Assembly: GCA_031425695.1 (NCBI GenBank)
Contig: JANPJV010000021.1
Coordinates: 34,987-98,986 of the forward strand
DNA length: 64,000 nt
Origin: JANPJV01 sp031425695
GTDB taxonomy: Bacteria > Pseudomonadota > Gammaproteobacteria > Xanthomonadales > SZUA-5
Reading direction: 5' to 3'
Of the stretch, positions 49,725 through 59,800 are shown in pieces (the first letter of the stretch is position 1; each line of letters begins with the position of its first letter). The position numbers were made by a program, and so were the translations under genes. The notes under the pieces are model-generated. The model ran no database searches, was not told where the DNA came from, and saw only the letters and a list, made by a program, of their open reading frames with translations.

Positions 49725-50690
49725 ATGAGCCTGGGCATCCTATCGTTATTTGTCCGTTTCGAGACACGCGAGATCTCCCCAGAAGACTTGGACTTGCTGG
49801 ATCGGGAGGGCGGTCGTGGGCTGATCGATGTTGGTTCTCGCGAAATGCCGCGCATGCACGCACGGCTGTTGTCACTGTTGATGATGCTGGTGTTCTTGAT
49901 GGCTTGTTCGACGTTCCTGCATTGGTCAGGCGCCGGACTCATGGTCTTCGTGCTGGCACATGCGGCGGTTACGGTGGTCATCGATTGCCTGCGCCGCCGC
50001 CGCGCGGCAGACTGGATCGCCTACAGCGAAACGCGCGCGCAGCGCATCGAGCGGTTGTTGAATGTCGCGCTCAGCGTGGAGCGCGCGCGCCAGGTGCGGC
50101 AGCATAGAACGCACCCCGAACCTGAGCGGATGTTCCGCATCGCCGCGCTGGCCACGATCGTCGGGCTACCACTCTTGTGGCTGCTGCTCTCGGCCAATGG
50201 CTGGATCAGCCGCGAGATCGTTTTCGCCAATGCCTACCTGCCACTCGCGCTGCTCTTGATGGTCATCGGCCGGCTCGTGCAAGGATTGCTGGAGATCAAG
50301 TTCACGACCTCCGCCCGTGTCGGCGTCAATCTGCTCGAGCTCGAGTCTGACGACACCCTCCAGATCTATTTGCTCGTGCTGCTCCTGGGTGTGGCGCTCC
50401 TGCCCCTGGGCGTCCGCGCGCTTGTGGCGGTCCCGATCATGGTGGTCAGTGTGCGCCTGCTGGCGTGCGGATTCGAATTGATCTGGCTGCGCCGCTCCGT
50501 CAAGGTCTTGAGCCAGCGCGTGCGTCGCCTGCACCGGGCTACCGGCGGGATGCTCCCCGGCATCACGCCATTTGCCGCGGCCGATGCTCCTCCCTTGATT
50601 TCACCGGACGCTGATGCTTTTGAGCCGGCCGACCTTTTTGGACCGCCGACCGACGACGAGCACGAGAACCATGAGCGAATCGCCCCATAG
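49725..50690 (+). CDS. uncharacterised membrane protein
   Basis: A 321-residue protein I do not recognise. Visible: an N-terminal acidic segment, four to six hydrophobic helices in pairs (about 47-78, 143-162, 173-192, 218-250), a basic region between the first two pairs with ERLLNVALSVERARQVR, and an acidic, Pro-rich tail from about 285. It is probably an inner-membrane protein with most of its loops in the cytoplasm. Its end overlaps the start of the small gene that follows by 20 nt, and the SGNH hydrolase comes next, so the three look like one unit. Confidence 0.65.
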   Translation: MSLGILSLFVRFETREISPEDLDLLDREGGRGLIDVGSREMPRMHARLLSLLMMLVFLMACSTFLHWSGAGLMVFVLAHAAVTVVIDCLRRRRAADWIAYSETRAQRIERLLNVALSVERARQVRQHRTHPEPERMFRIAALATIVGLPLLWLLLSANGWISREIVFANAYLPLALLLMVIGRLVQGLLEIKFTTSARVGVNLLELESDDTLQIYLLVLLLGVALLPLGVRALVAVPIMVVSVRLLACGFELIWLRRSVKVLSQRVRRLHRATGGMLPGITPFAAADAPPLISPDADAFEPADLFGPPTDDEHENHERIAP

Positions 50691-50910
50691 AATCCGGCAC
50701 TCGCTCGATATGCTTGGCTGGGACAACCTCGGCCTATGGGGCAGGGCGGAGTTGACACCCGAGTGGCAGGAGCTGCGACGCGACTTCATCGCCAGCGGCG
50801 ATGAGGTAAGCGCCCGGATGACCCTGGCGATCGCATCCAGCGGGGTGCCGGTCGAGATCGGGGAAATCCGGCTGCTCGCGGGCGGCCGGGAGCTGCTGCA
50901 AACCAATTAG
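50671..50910 (+). CDS. small hypothetical protein
   Basis: A 79-residue soluble protein with no recognisable domain. It has HSLDMLGWDNLGLWGRAELTPEW near the N-terminus and a mixed charged helix after it. It begins 20 nt inside the preceding membrane protein gene, and ends 13 nt before the SGNH hydrolase start, so it is kept as a likely coupled gene. It might be an adaptor for either neighbour, but nothing in the sequence shows a role. Confidence 0.5.
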   Translation: MSESPHRIRHSLDMLGWDNLGLWGRAELTPEWQELRRDFIASGDEVSARMTLAIASSGVPVEIGEIRLLAGGRELLQTN

Positions 50911-50923
50911 CGAGGCGATTCGA

Positions 50924-52759
50924 TTGGACAGTATGGATGCAGCAACAACCGATTCTCGCGGGCCGGACGAACAGCCCCAGCCGGCCAGGGTCGATGAGCC
51001 ATTGGCAGCACGCCTGGCAATGCTGCTGCTGGCATTGATGGCGGTTCTGCAGTGGGGCATTTACCTGACCACCGGCAGCACCCCCCAGCGGATCATCGGG
51101 ATTGCCGTTCTGCTCGCGAGCCTGCTGCTCTTCCGTCTACCGATGAGCGTGCGCTCAAAATTGCGGGTCATGGTCGTTTTGGCGATCGTGGGATTTGGCA
51201 ATTTCGTCGTGCAGATGATTCTCGCGCCCGAGCCGTATCCCGCGCGGATACTGCAGAGCGCGGTCATGTTTGGCTATTCGTCGTTGCTGTTGGCCGGCAT
51301 CGGCGCATGGATCGCGCCGCGGGTCGCCGTGGGCTTGCTCGTCTCCGCCACGGTCCTTACGCTGGGCCTCACGCTCACCGAGGCCAGCATCTATCGCCTG
51401 ACTGGCTACACCGAGGTCAAGCCAGGAATCGTGCGCTGGGAAGGGGGCACGGCACCGCATCCGATCCTGGAGGAGAGCTACCCGCCCAATAGCAGCGCGC
51501 GAACCATTTATGCGTCCAATCCGCGGGGCTACTTTCGCGCCCAGGACAGCCGGCTCAAGCAGTGGCAGATTGGCTTGAATCATCCCGGCAGCGGCGCTCG
51601 CCTGGTGTTGCCGAAGGCGCCCGAAGAGGGCATCCGGGTGGAGATTGAGCGGATCGAAGTGCCGACCACCTGGCACGTGCAGGTGACCTTCGGAAGCTTC
51701 GCCGTCAATAAGGGCGATCGTTACAAGATCCGATTCGAAGTGCGTGGCGCCGGACCCCGTCCGTTTTCCTATGGCGTGAGCCAAGGTCACCCGCCCTGGG
51801 AGAACCTCGGCTGGTACCAGAAGACCGATATCGGCACGGAGTGGCGCGAGGTCGCGGAAGTTTTCCGTGCCAACAGCGACGAGGAGCTGGCGCGTTTCAC
51901 CTTTGACCTGGGCGATGACCTCCAGGCCGTGGAGATACGCGGGGTGGCCGTCGACCACTTCGATACCTCCGAAAGCGTCATCGAGCCGCCGGAATTGGAG
52001 TACGCGGTAAGCTATCGCTTCAACGCACATGGCTGCCGCGGCCCGGATGTGGCGAGCGAGCGGCCGGCTGGTCGTCGACGGGTGCTGATGCTGGGTGACT
52101 CCTACACGCTCGGGGTGGGCGTCCATGAGGAGGACAGCTTCGCCGTGCAACTGCAGTCACTGCTGAACAGCCCCGCAGCAGCCGGCCGGGGCGAGAGTTA
52201 TGAGGTGGTCAATTGTGGCGTGAGTGGTTACGCGACCAAGCAGGAGCGTCAGTTGTTCGAGATTCTCGGACCAGATCTGCGGCCGGACATCGTCGTGCTG
52301 ACCATGGTCCTCAATGATGATCGCTCCTGGCGCACCGATGTCGCCAACGGCAACGTCCTAAACAGCAGCAAGTACGAACGCCTGTTCCGCAGTTTCGGCC
52401 TTGCCAAAGCCGCGGCAGGCAGCGTCTCGGCGCAGCCAATCGACTTTCGCGGAAGTCTCGCGGAAGTGCTGACCTTGAAGCAGTTGGTCGAGGACGCGGG
52501 CGCGCGGTTGGTGGTGATCTCATTCCGCAATCAACCCCTCTGGTACGGAGATTGGAAGAACCTGGCGGATACGATGTCGGCTGGGCTGGCGGGAACAGGA
52601 GTGCCATTCCTGGATGTCGGTGATGAGCTGGTTAACGAGGAGAAATGGCGAGAACTCCTGGTGCACGCGGACGGCGACTATCACCCCAATGAAATAGCGC
52701 ACCGATCGGCAGCCGAGCAGATTGTGGAATTGCTGCGCAAGAACGCAATCGTGCCGTGA
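50924..52759 (+). CDS. membrane-anchored SGNH/GDSL hydrolase
   Basis: A 611-residue protein. Four hydrophobic helices (about 30-150) are followed by a beta-rich central part (about 200-350) similar in feel to carbohydrate-binding sandwiches, then an SGNH esterase domain: VLMLGDSYTLGVGV with Ser393, VVNCGVSGYAT, and DGDYHPNEIAHR with D585/H587. Such enzymes remove or transfer acetyl groups on polysaccharides. The start may be TTG 50924 or ATG 50933. It may balance the OafA-type acyltransferase encoded upstream. Confidence 0.78.
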   Translation: MDSMDAATTDSRGPDEQPQPARVDEPLAARLAMLLLALMAVLQWGIYLTTGSTPQRIIGIAVLLASLLLFRLPMSVRSKLRVMVVLAIVGFGNFVVQMILAPEPYPARILQSAVMFGYSSLLLAGIGAWIAPRVAVGLLVSATVLTLGLTLTEASIYRLTGYTEVKPGIVRWEGGTAPHPILEESYPPNSSARTIYASNPRGYFRAQDSRLKQWQIGLNHPGSGARLVLPKAPEEGIRVEIERIEVPTTWHVQVTFGSFAVNKGDRYKIRFEVRGAGPRPFSYGVSQGHPPWENLGWYQKTDIGTEWREVAEVFRANSDEELARFTFDLGDDLQAVEIRGVAVDHFDTSESVIEPPELEYAVSYRFNAHGCRGPDVASERPAGRRRVLMLGDSYTLGVGVHEEDSFAVQLQSLLNSPAAAGRGESYEVVNCGVSGYATKQERQLFEILGPDLRPDIVVLTMVLNDDRSWRTDVANGNVLNSSKYERLFRSFGLAKAAAGSVSAQPIDFRGSLAEVLTLKQLVEDAGARLVVISFRNQPLWYGDWKNLADTMSAGLAGTGVPFLDVGDELVNEEKWRELLVHADGDYHPNEIAHRSAAEQIVELLRKNAIVP

Positions 52760-52799
52760 CAATGGCTAGCGCGGATCTCGGTCGCGACGGGGGCCGGCC

Positions 52800-54395
52800 C
52801 TGAAGCACCTCATCCTGTGTCGCGAGTACCCGCCGGCGGCATATCCGCCGGGCGGTATTGGTACGTACGTGCGCCACATGGCACAGCTGCTGGCGCGTGC
52901 GGGCGAGACCGTGCACGTCATCGCTCATCGCTGGCCCGGGGCGAGCCAGCAATACGAGGAACTGGAAGGCGGCCGCCTATGCATTCACCGGGTTGCGCTC
53001 GGCCATCCACGTGCCGACCGCTACGCCTTGTCTCAGGCTGGAGACGAAGCGGGAATCGCAAGTGGGTTGCTGGAGTCCGATTTCCCGGCACAGGCATTTT
53101 CGTGGCAAGCAGCCTTGCTGGCCGAGCACCTGGTCGAGACCGCGTCCATCGACGTCATCGAGGCCCAGGAGTGGGAAGCACCGCTGTACTTTCTGCAACT
53201 GCGGCGCAGCCTGGGAATCGGGCCGGCTCGGCGTCCGCCTATCGTCATTCATCTGCACTCGCCGACGGAGCGGATCTACGCGGCCAATGGATGGGACACG
53301 GATGTCGTCGATTACGCCGAGTGCATTCGCCAGGAGGAGTTTTCGATTCGGGCGGCAGACGCGCTCATTGCGCCAAGCCGCTACCTTGCCGATCAGGTGG
53401 CGGAGCGTTACGGAATCGACGCCAATGCGATTCAGCTCATCCGGTATCCGCTGGGCGACACGCCCAGCAGCGTGTTGCCGATCGCCCAGCAGGCCAGCCG
53501 TGCAATTGCCCAGATTGGGCGGCTCGAACCCCGCAAGGGCGTCCTCGAACTGGCAGAGGCGCTGTCCCTGCTTACCGAGCACCCGGATCTGATCATCGAG
53601 CTGATTGGCAGCGATACCCCGCTTGCAGTGACCGGTGGCCGCACGGTTGCCGACGCGATTCGCCAGCGGTTCCCGCCGAGCGTCGTGGACCGGCTGCGCT
53701 TCCACGGGAGTTGCGACCGGGCGCAGATGCACGCGTTGCTCGCGCGGTGCTGCGCCGTGGTGGTGCCCTCCCGCTGGGAGAACTTTCCGTACAGCTGCAT
53801 CGAGGCAATGGCGGCCGGGTTGCCGGTCATCGTGTCCCCGGCGGGCGGGATGAAGGAGATCATCGAGGACGGCTTGAACGGCTGGATCGTCGCCGATACG
53901 ACCCCTGCCGCCTTGGCGCATACGCTGCAGCGAGCGCTCGATACCGCGCCTGACGAGCGCGCTGCAATGGGCCGCAGGGCCGCCGCCACGATTGCGCAAA
54001 GCTGCGCCAACGCGACGGTTCTAGCCGAGCATCTAGGGCTGAAAATGCAGCTGGCCAGCGCGCCCGATGGAGCGTTTTTGGCGGCTCGGGTAGGCGCTGG
54101 CTCGGGGGTGGCTGTCCCGGCGTTCCTGGCATCGGCTTGCTTGCCGGCGGACGCGGCTCACCAGCGTCGGGAAAAGCGTTACTCCGTGATGGCCATGGCA
54201 TTGCGCCGGGCAGAGATGCCCCTCTTGCGTTGGCTGCGCGGCAGCTCCGATGCCGAAAGACGCGCTGCGGTCCAGTCAGTCGTGCGCAATCCTCTCGGCC
54301 TTGCGGGCTGGCTTTGGCAGCGCGCGCGAGCGGTCACGCGTCGGCCTGTAGCCGTCCGCGGCGAAAGCCTGCGCTCCGAGCCACCTGCGCCGTGA
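52800..54395 (+). CDS. glycosyltransferase, GT4 family, probable CTG start
   Basis: A 531-residue GT-B enzyme. The family's N-terminal strand and glycine loop (LILCREYPPAAYPPGGIGTY) lie upstream of the first ordinary start, GTG 52869, and the frame holds no ATG, GTG or TTG between a stop at 52767 and that point. CTG 52800, with GGGGG 7 nt upstream, is the best start. The C-terminal domain has IAQIGRLEPRKGVLEL, SRWENFPYSCIEAMAAGLPVIV (E-x7-E) near residue 340, and a 140-residue basic tail of unknown role. It shares GTGA with the next gene. Confidence 0.8.
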   Translation: MKHLILCREYPPAAYPPGGIGTYVRHMAQLLARAGETVHVIAHRWPGASQQYEELEGGRLCIHRVALGHPRADRYALSQAGDEAGIASGLLESDFPAQAFSWQAALLAEHLVETASIDVIEAQEWEAPLYFLQLRRSLGIGPARRPPIVIHLHSPTERIYAANGWDTDVVDYAECIRQEEFSIRAADALIAPSRYLADQVAERYGIDANAIQLIRYPLGDTPSSVLPIAQQASRAIAQIGRLEPRKGVLELAEALSLLTEHPDLIIELIGSDTPLAVTGGRTVADAIRQRFPPSVVDRLRFHGSCDRAQMHALLARCCAVVVPSRWENFPYSCIEAMAAGLPVIVSPAGGMKEIIEDGLNGWIVADTTPAALAHTLQRALDTAPDERAAMGRRAAATIAQSCANATVLAEHLGLKMQLASAPDGAFLAARVGAGSGVAVPAFLASACLPADAAHQRREKRYSVMAMALRRAEMPLLRWLRGSSDAERRAAVQSVVRNPLGLAGWLWQRARAVTRRPVAVRGESLRSEPPAP

Positions 54396-55450
54396 AGCGG
54401 GACACCGGCATCGGCAGCGCGCGCGAGGAGTGGCCGCTGGTCTCGGTCATCGTGGCCGCCTTCAACGCCGAGAAGTCGATCGAAGCTGCATGCAGGTCAG
54501 CGCTCGCCCAGACCTATCCGGCGCTCGAGGTAATCGTTGTCGACGATGGCTCGACCGATACCACCGCGCAGCTCGTCGCGGCGCTCGCGCTGGAGGATGC
54601 GCGCCTGCATTTGATTCGCCAGCCCAACCTCGGCGTGGCTGCGGCAAGAAACCGTGCGATCCAGGCAGCGCAAGGTGAATTCCTGGCTCCGCTCGATGCC
54701 GACGATCTCTGGGACGCTCGCAAGCTTGCCTTGCAGGTCCAGCGCTTTGAAGAAAGCGTGCCGGCAACCGCCCTGGTGTACTGCGGCTGGGTGTGGATTG
54801 ACGAGGACGACTACATTCTTGATCGCTCGCCGCACTGGTGCATCGAGGGCCGTATTCTCGCCCGCCTGACCGAGGTCAACGTCACCGGCAGCGCAAGCGT
54901 GCCGCTGTTCCGGCGTTCCGTCGTGGAGCGGCTTGGCGGCTATCGTACGGATTTGAGGGCGAGCGGATGCCAAGGGTGCGAGGATTGGGATCTGGCCTTG
55001 CGCGTTGCCGAAGTGCACGCCGTCGCCGTGGTGGCGGCCGTGCTGGTCGGGTATCGCCGCTCGGCCGGCGGGATGTCGACGCAGAGCGCAACCATGTGGC
55101 GCTCGCGCGCTGCCGTCGTTGCGGCGCTGGCCGTTCGACAACCGTCGATTCCGGTGGACAGCCTCGTACGTTCTCGGCACCAGTTTGCCTTGCATCTGGC
55201 AGGGATGCAGTTTTGGTCCGGAAATCTGTTCGAGGCTTGCCGCTGGGGCATGCACGCTCGATCGGCGCGGCTGCTCGCGCCCGTGCTGCCGCGGGTGGCC
55301 TGGATGTTCATCCGGATGCTCGCCGGAAAACCTGCCGCAGCCGCCCGGCTCGATACCAGCCGGCCTTTCGACGGACAGGCGCCGACGCGCGCGGCGATTC
55401 CGTATGACCGTATCTACGCGCGCCGCTGGCGCAAAACACGCATCGAGTAA
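54392..55450 (+). CDS. glycosyltransferase, GT2 family
   Basis: A 352-residue GT-A enzyme: LVSVIVAAFNAEKSIEAAC, VIVVDDGSTDTTAQLVA, GVAAARNRAIQAAQGEF, and LDADDLWDARKL (DxD near residue 108), then CEDWDLALRVAE as the ED-W catalytic element. GTG start shared with the preceding stop. A mostly helical C-terminal third (about 230-350) follows. The next gene starts 5 nt after the stop. Part of a four-gene glycosyltransferase run; sugar unknown. Confidence 0.84.
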   Translation: MKRDTGIGSAREEWPLVSVIVAAFNAEKSIEAACRSALAQTYPALEVIVVDDGSTDTTAQLVAALALEDARLHLIRQPNLGVAAARNRAIQAAQGEFLAPLDADDLWDARKLALQVQRFEESVPATALVYCGWVWIDEDDYILDRSPHWCIEGRILARLTEVNVTGSASVPLFRRSVVERLGGYRTDLRASGCQGCEDWDLALRVAEVHAVAVVAAVLVGYRRSAGGMSTQSATMWRSRAAVVAALAVRQPSIPVDSLVRSRHQFALHLAGMQFWSGNLFEACRWGMHARSARLLAPVLPRVAWMFIRMLAGKPAAAARLDTSRPFDGQAPTRAAIPYDRIYARRWRKTRIE

Positions 55451-55454
55451 CGGC

Positions 55455-56840
55455 GTGAGCTGGCTGCAGGCACTGGTCCTGCGTACCGCCCACGAACTGG
55501 CGCTTGCGCGGCTGCGGTTGGAGGCATTGCTGGCATTCGGGCGTGGCGACCAGCCGGCGCCGCGCGTGGTTGTTACCGCTTGCTGGAGCTTTCCGATCTA
55601 TTCGCAGACATTCGTGCAGCGTGAGGTCATGGCGCTGGCGCGGGCTGGCTTCGCGGTGCGCTTCATGTACGCCCGGCTCGGCCGAAAGAACGAGCTCGAT
55701 CATGCGTGCCAGCCGCTGTGGGCCCTCAAGCGACGCGTGTTCCTGCACGCGCACACCGGTGCGGCTGACCTGGCGCGGTTCCGTCGTTGCCAGCCCGCCG
55801 TCGTCGAGCAACTGATTGCCGACATCGCCGCGGCCAGCGGGCTTTCGCGGCAGCAAGTGGAAGCTCATGAGCACTTCCTCCATGCCTGTTCGTTCGCGCG
55901 GGCCGCAAAGGCTTGGCGGGCCGACTATCTGCATAGTTATTTTTTTTATGAGCAGAGCCTGTTTGCGCTGGTCACCGCACGCCTGCTCGACATCCCGCGC
56001 GGCATCAGTTGCTACGCCGACCATATGCTCGACGACTACGCGCTCAAGCTGGTCCCCCTGCACCTGCGGAGCGCCAGCATCATGCTCGCCACCTCACGGC
56101 GCATCAAGGTCGAGCTGGAAGCGATTCATGGGTCGCCACTCGCCAGCATCGTGATCAAGGTAAACGCAGTCGATGCCACCAGCTTCAGCGTTGCCAGGCA
56201 GCGCCGACGCCAAGCCGCGGACGGCTTGAGCCTGCTGTGCGTCAGCCGGATCGATGCGAAGAAAGGGATCGAATACCTGATTGATTCGGTGTACCAGTTG
56301 CGTCTGGGCGGGTTTGCCGTCGAGGCGCGCATTGTCGGTGCGGCCGACGCAAATCCCGCCGCCAGCGAATATGAGCGCGGGCTGCGTGCGCTAGTGCGAC
56401 AGCTCGGCCTGACCAGCTGCGTACACTTCATCGGGCAGTGCGATAGCCGGGCTATCGCCGCCGAGCTCGCACGCACCGACGTTTTCGTCGCCCCCTATGT
56501 CGACCTCCCGAATGGCGACAAGGATGGGATCCCGACAGCGCTCCTGGAAGCCATGGCGGCGGGCTGTGCCATCGTCGCCACCAATGCCGGCTCAATCAGC
56601 GAAATTATCGATGACGGCATCGAGGGAGTGCTCGTGCCCCAACGTGACAGCGGGGCCGTGGCGGCCGCCGTCCTTGGTCTTGCCAATGATCGCCAGCGCG
56701 CAGAAGACCTGGGATCCCGGGCCGCGGAGCGTGCCCGCCGCGAGTTCGATGTGGCCGCCTGCGAGCATGTCTTCCATGCCCGTGTGCACGCTGCGGTGGC
56801 CGGCCAACGGCGTGCGCCGCGGGGTCAGCCATCGGCATGA
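55455..56840 (+). CDS. glycosyltransferase, GT4 family
   Basis: A 461-residue GT-B enzyme. About 35 residues of helical lead come before VVTACWSFPIYSQTFVQREVMALARAG, the S-x-T-F-V element of colanic-acid-type transferases. Donor-site features: LSLLCVSRIDAKKGIEYLI near residue 260, and PTALLEAMAAGCAIVAT with SISEIIDDGIEG near 365. GTG start; the end shares ATGA with the giant GT gene. Acts with its neighbours on an unidentified glycan. Confidence 0.84.
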   Translation: MSWLQALVLRTAHELALARLRLEALLAFGRGDQPAPRVVVTACWSFPIYSQTFVQREVMALARAGFAVRFMYARLGRKNELDHACQPLWALKRRVFLHAHTGAADLARFRRCQPAVVEQLIADIAAASGLSRQQVEAHEHFLHACSFARAAKAWRADYLHSYFFYEQSLFALVTARLLDIPRGISCYADHMLDDYALKLVPLHLRSASIMLATSRRIKVELEAIHGSPLASIVIKVNAVDATSFSVARQRRRQAADGLSLLCVSRIDAKKGIEYLIDSVYQLRLGGFAVEARIVGAADANPAASEYERGLRALVRQLGLTSCVHFIGQCDSRAIAAELARTDVFVAPYVDLPNGDKDGIPTALLEAMAAGCAIVATNAGSISEIIDDGIEGVLVPQRDSGAVAAAVLGLANDRQRAEDLGSRAAERARREFDVAACEHVFHARVHAAVAGQRRAPRGQPSA

Positions 56841-59800
56841 AGATCGCCCTGTTGTCGTACGAGTATCCACCGGAGACCGGATTCGGGGGGATTGGTTCTT
56901 ACACCTGGCATCACGCCCGCGCGCTGGTGGCGCTCGGGCACGAAGTGCATGTGCTCGCCGGCGCGCGCTCGGCGACCCCATTGCGCTCGACGGACGATGA
57001 TGGTGTGCACGTCCATCGTTTCTGGGCGGGCGGATGGCTGATGCGCACCTTCGACCAAGCCGCGCGCATGGGCTGGTGGTGGACGCGACAGCGACTGCAG
57101 AACGCCTGGAGCATGTATCTCGGTTTTACCGAGTTGCAGCGCCTGCACCATTTCGACGTGCTCGAAATGCCCGAGTGTGGCGCCGAGGGCGCGCTCCTGA
57201 CGCGCTGGCTGAAACTGCCGATGGTGGTCCGTGTGCATTCACCAGCGTACTCGATCATGCCCTTCTACGAGACCCGCAGGCTCGACCGCTGGCTGTGCTC
57301 GGCGATCGAGCGGCTGGCGCTCCGGCGCGCGACGGCGCTGACCGCATGCTCTCAATTCGCGGCCGATCTGGTGCCGCGCGAGCTTGACGTCGAGCGCGGC
57401 TGCCGGGTCATCTCCAATGGGCTGGATCTTGCCTGGATCGACGCTGGACCGCCCGCGGTGGACCTGAGCCAGAAGTACCAGTTGCCGCGACGCATGCTCA
57501 CGATCGTGTTCGCCGGCCGCATGGAGCGCAGAAAGGGCATCCATCTTGGTGCCGAGATCGCGGCACGCATCCTGGAGCGCCACGATGTCACGCTGCTTTT
57601 CGCAGGAGAGGATCTGTTCGGGTACATGGCTTCGACCTTGTTGCCGGCGCTGGCGGCGAAAAAGCTGCGCGGATCAGTGCACTTTCTCGGCAAGCTCGTG
57701 ATGTCCGACGTGCGCGAGCTGGTGCGTTCCGCGGACATCTTTCTCCTCCCGAGCCTGTGGGAAAACTGCCCTTATGCCTGCCTCGAGGCGATGGCGGCCG
57801 GGCGTGCAGTGGTGGCCGCCCGTCAAGGCGGAATGCCCGAGCTCATCGAGCATGGCAACAATGGTCTGCTGGCCGCGGTCGATGACCCGGCGGGATTCAT
57901 CGAGTGCCTGGAGCAACTGATCGGCGATCCGCAATTGCGCATGCGGCTCGGGCGCGCAGCCCGCGCGACAGTGGAGCGCTCGCACGATGCGATGCGCCTC
58001 GCGGCTGTTGCAGTTGCGGTGTATCAGCAGGCCATCGCCGATGGCGCAGAGCAGCCGGCACCGGATGACGTGCCAGCGCTTCGAGCCGGGGAAGACGACG
58101 GCCGTCTGCCGGTGATCGCGGCCGCCACCGAATGGACCGTCAATGGCGTCAACGTTTTCTCAGCCAACCTCGTGCGCGGCCTGGCCGCTGATGGCGTGGC
58201 GGCGCAGATCCTGTTGACGGAACAAGATACGCGCTTGGTGGCCGCGACCGAGCGCCGCATGCCGAGGCCGCTGGGCGTGTCATTTCGATCGCTGCCGCTG
58301 AGTCCCGACGACAGTTGGGGCGCCCGCTGGGGCGGCATGCAGCGCCATCTGGAGGAATCCGCGCCCTGCATCTACATCCCCAACTCAGACTGGCGCCATT
58401 CCGTGATCTGCCCACGGCTCTCGGATGAGGTGATCATCATCGGGGTTGTACACAGCGATGACCCGTTGCACTATGACCACGTCCGCCGGCTCGGCGCGTA
58501 CTGGAACGTCATCGTGACGGTCAGTGCCGCAATCGCGAAGAAGACCGCGCTGCTGTGCCCGGAGCTGGCTGGCCGGATCGTGACCATTCCCATTGGCGCG
58601 CGCGTTCCCGATGCGCTGCCGGCGCGTGAGCCGCTTCCCCGCGTCCTGAGGCTCATCTACCACGGGACCTTGAAGCAGCATCAGAAGCGCGTCCTCGACT
58701 TGCCGCGATTCGTGCAGACTGCGCTGGACCGTGGCGTTGCCGTCCAGCTGAGCATCGTTGGTGCGGGTCCTGATGAGGACGCTTTGCGTGCGAGCGCCCG
58801 ATCGCTGCTCGACCGCGAGGCGATCGTGTTTCACGGTGTGTGCGCCCCCGATGACATCGTGGCAGTGCTCGAGCAACACGATGTCTATGTTCTGGCTTCC
58901 GAGTTCGAAGGCATGCCGAATGCGCTCATCGAGGCCATGGGCCGCGGCTGCGTGCCGATCGTCACGCAGATGCAGAGCGGCATTCCCGAGCTCATCCGCC
59001 ACGGCGAAAATGGTTTCACGATCCCGATCGGCGACGCCGACGCATTTGCTGAATGCGTGCGCCAGCTGGCAGCCGATCCGGACCTCGTCGAACGACTGTC
59101 CAGGGCCGCATTCGCCACCGTGCGCCAAGGGGCTTTCCGGGTCGAGAACATGGTCACGGCCTACCGTCGGGTATTCGAGCAGGCCCGGGAAGATGTTCGG
59201 GCCGGACGCTTCCGGCGGCCGCGCGGCGAGCTCTCGCCGCCGCCGGCAGAAGTCGCCGGGGTCAGCCTGTTCCCGGTCGAACTCACGCACGTCCTGCCTG
59301 GTGTGGGTGTGTTCCCGTCGCCAAGCGAAGCCGACGAGTACGACCTTCAGGTCCAAGCTACGGTCGCGCGGTCGAAGGGTGCGCGCAGCTGGCGCGTCCA
59401 GCAAGTCCGTGAAGCCAGTAGGCAGGTCGCGCTCGAAGGCGTGACGGTGTTCGTGGCGGCGCCTGTCTGGACCTGGAACGGGGTCAATCTGTGGGCCGAG
59501 GACGTTGTCCGCGGTTTGCGCCAGGCGCGTGTCGATGCGCGCGTCTTGCTCACCGAGGAAGCGACGCCGCTCGTCAATATCGACGAGGCAAGGATGGACC
59601 GGCCAGGCGATCTTTGCTTCCAGGAGCTCAAGCTCTCGGGCGAGGACTGCTGGGGTGCGCGCTGGGGCGCCATGATCCGGACGCTGGAGGCGGCGGCGCC
59701 GTGCATCTATATCCCCAACTATGACTGGCGCCACTCCTGCGTGACGCCGATCCTGTCCGATGGCGTTCGCGTGATCGGCATGTTCCACCAATTCTCCGAA

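Noticed and set aside
49499..50107. 202-residue plus-strand frame across the divergent region
   Set aside because: It overlaps the membrane protein gene in another frame and has no family-like pattern.
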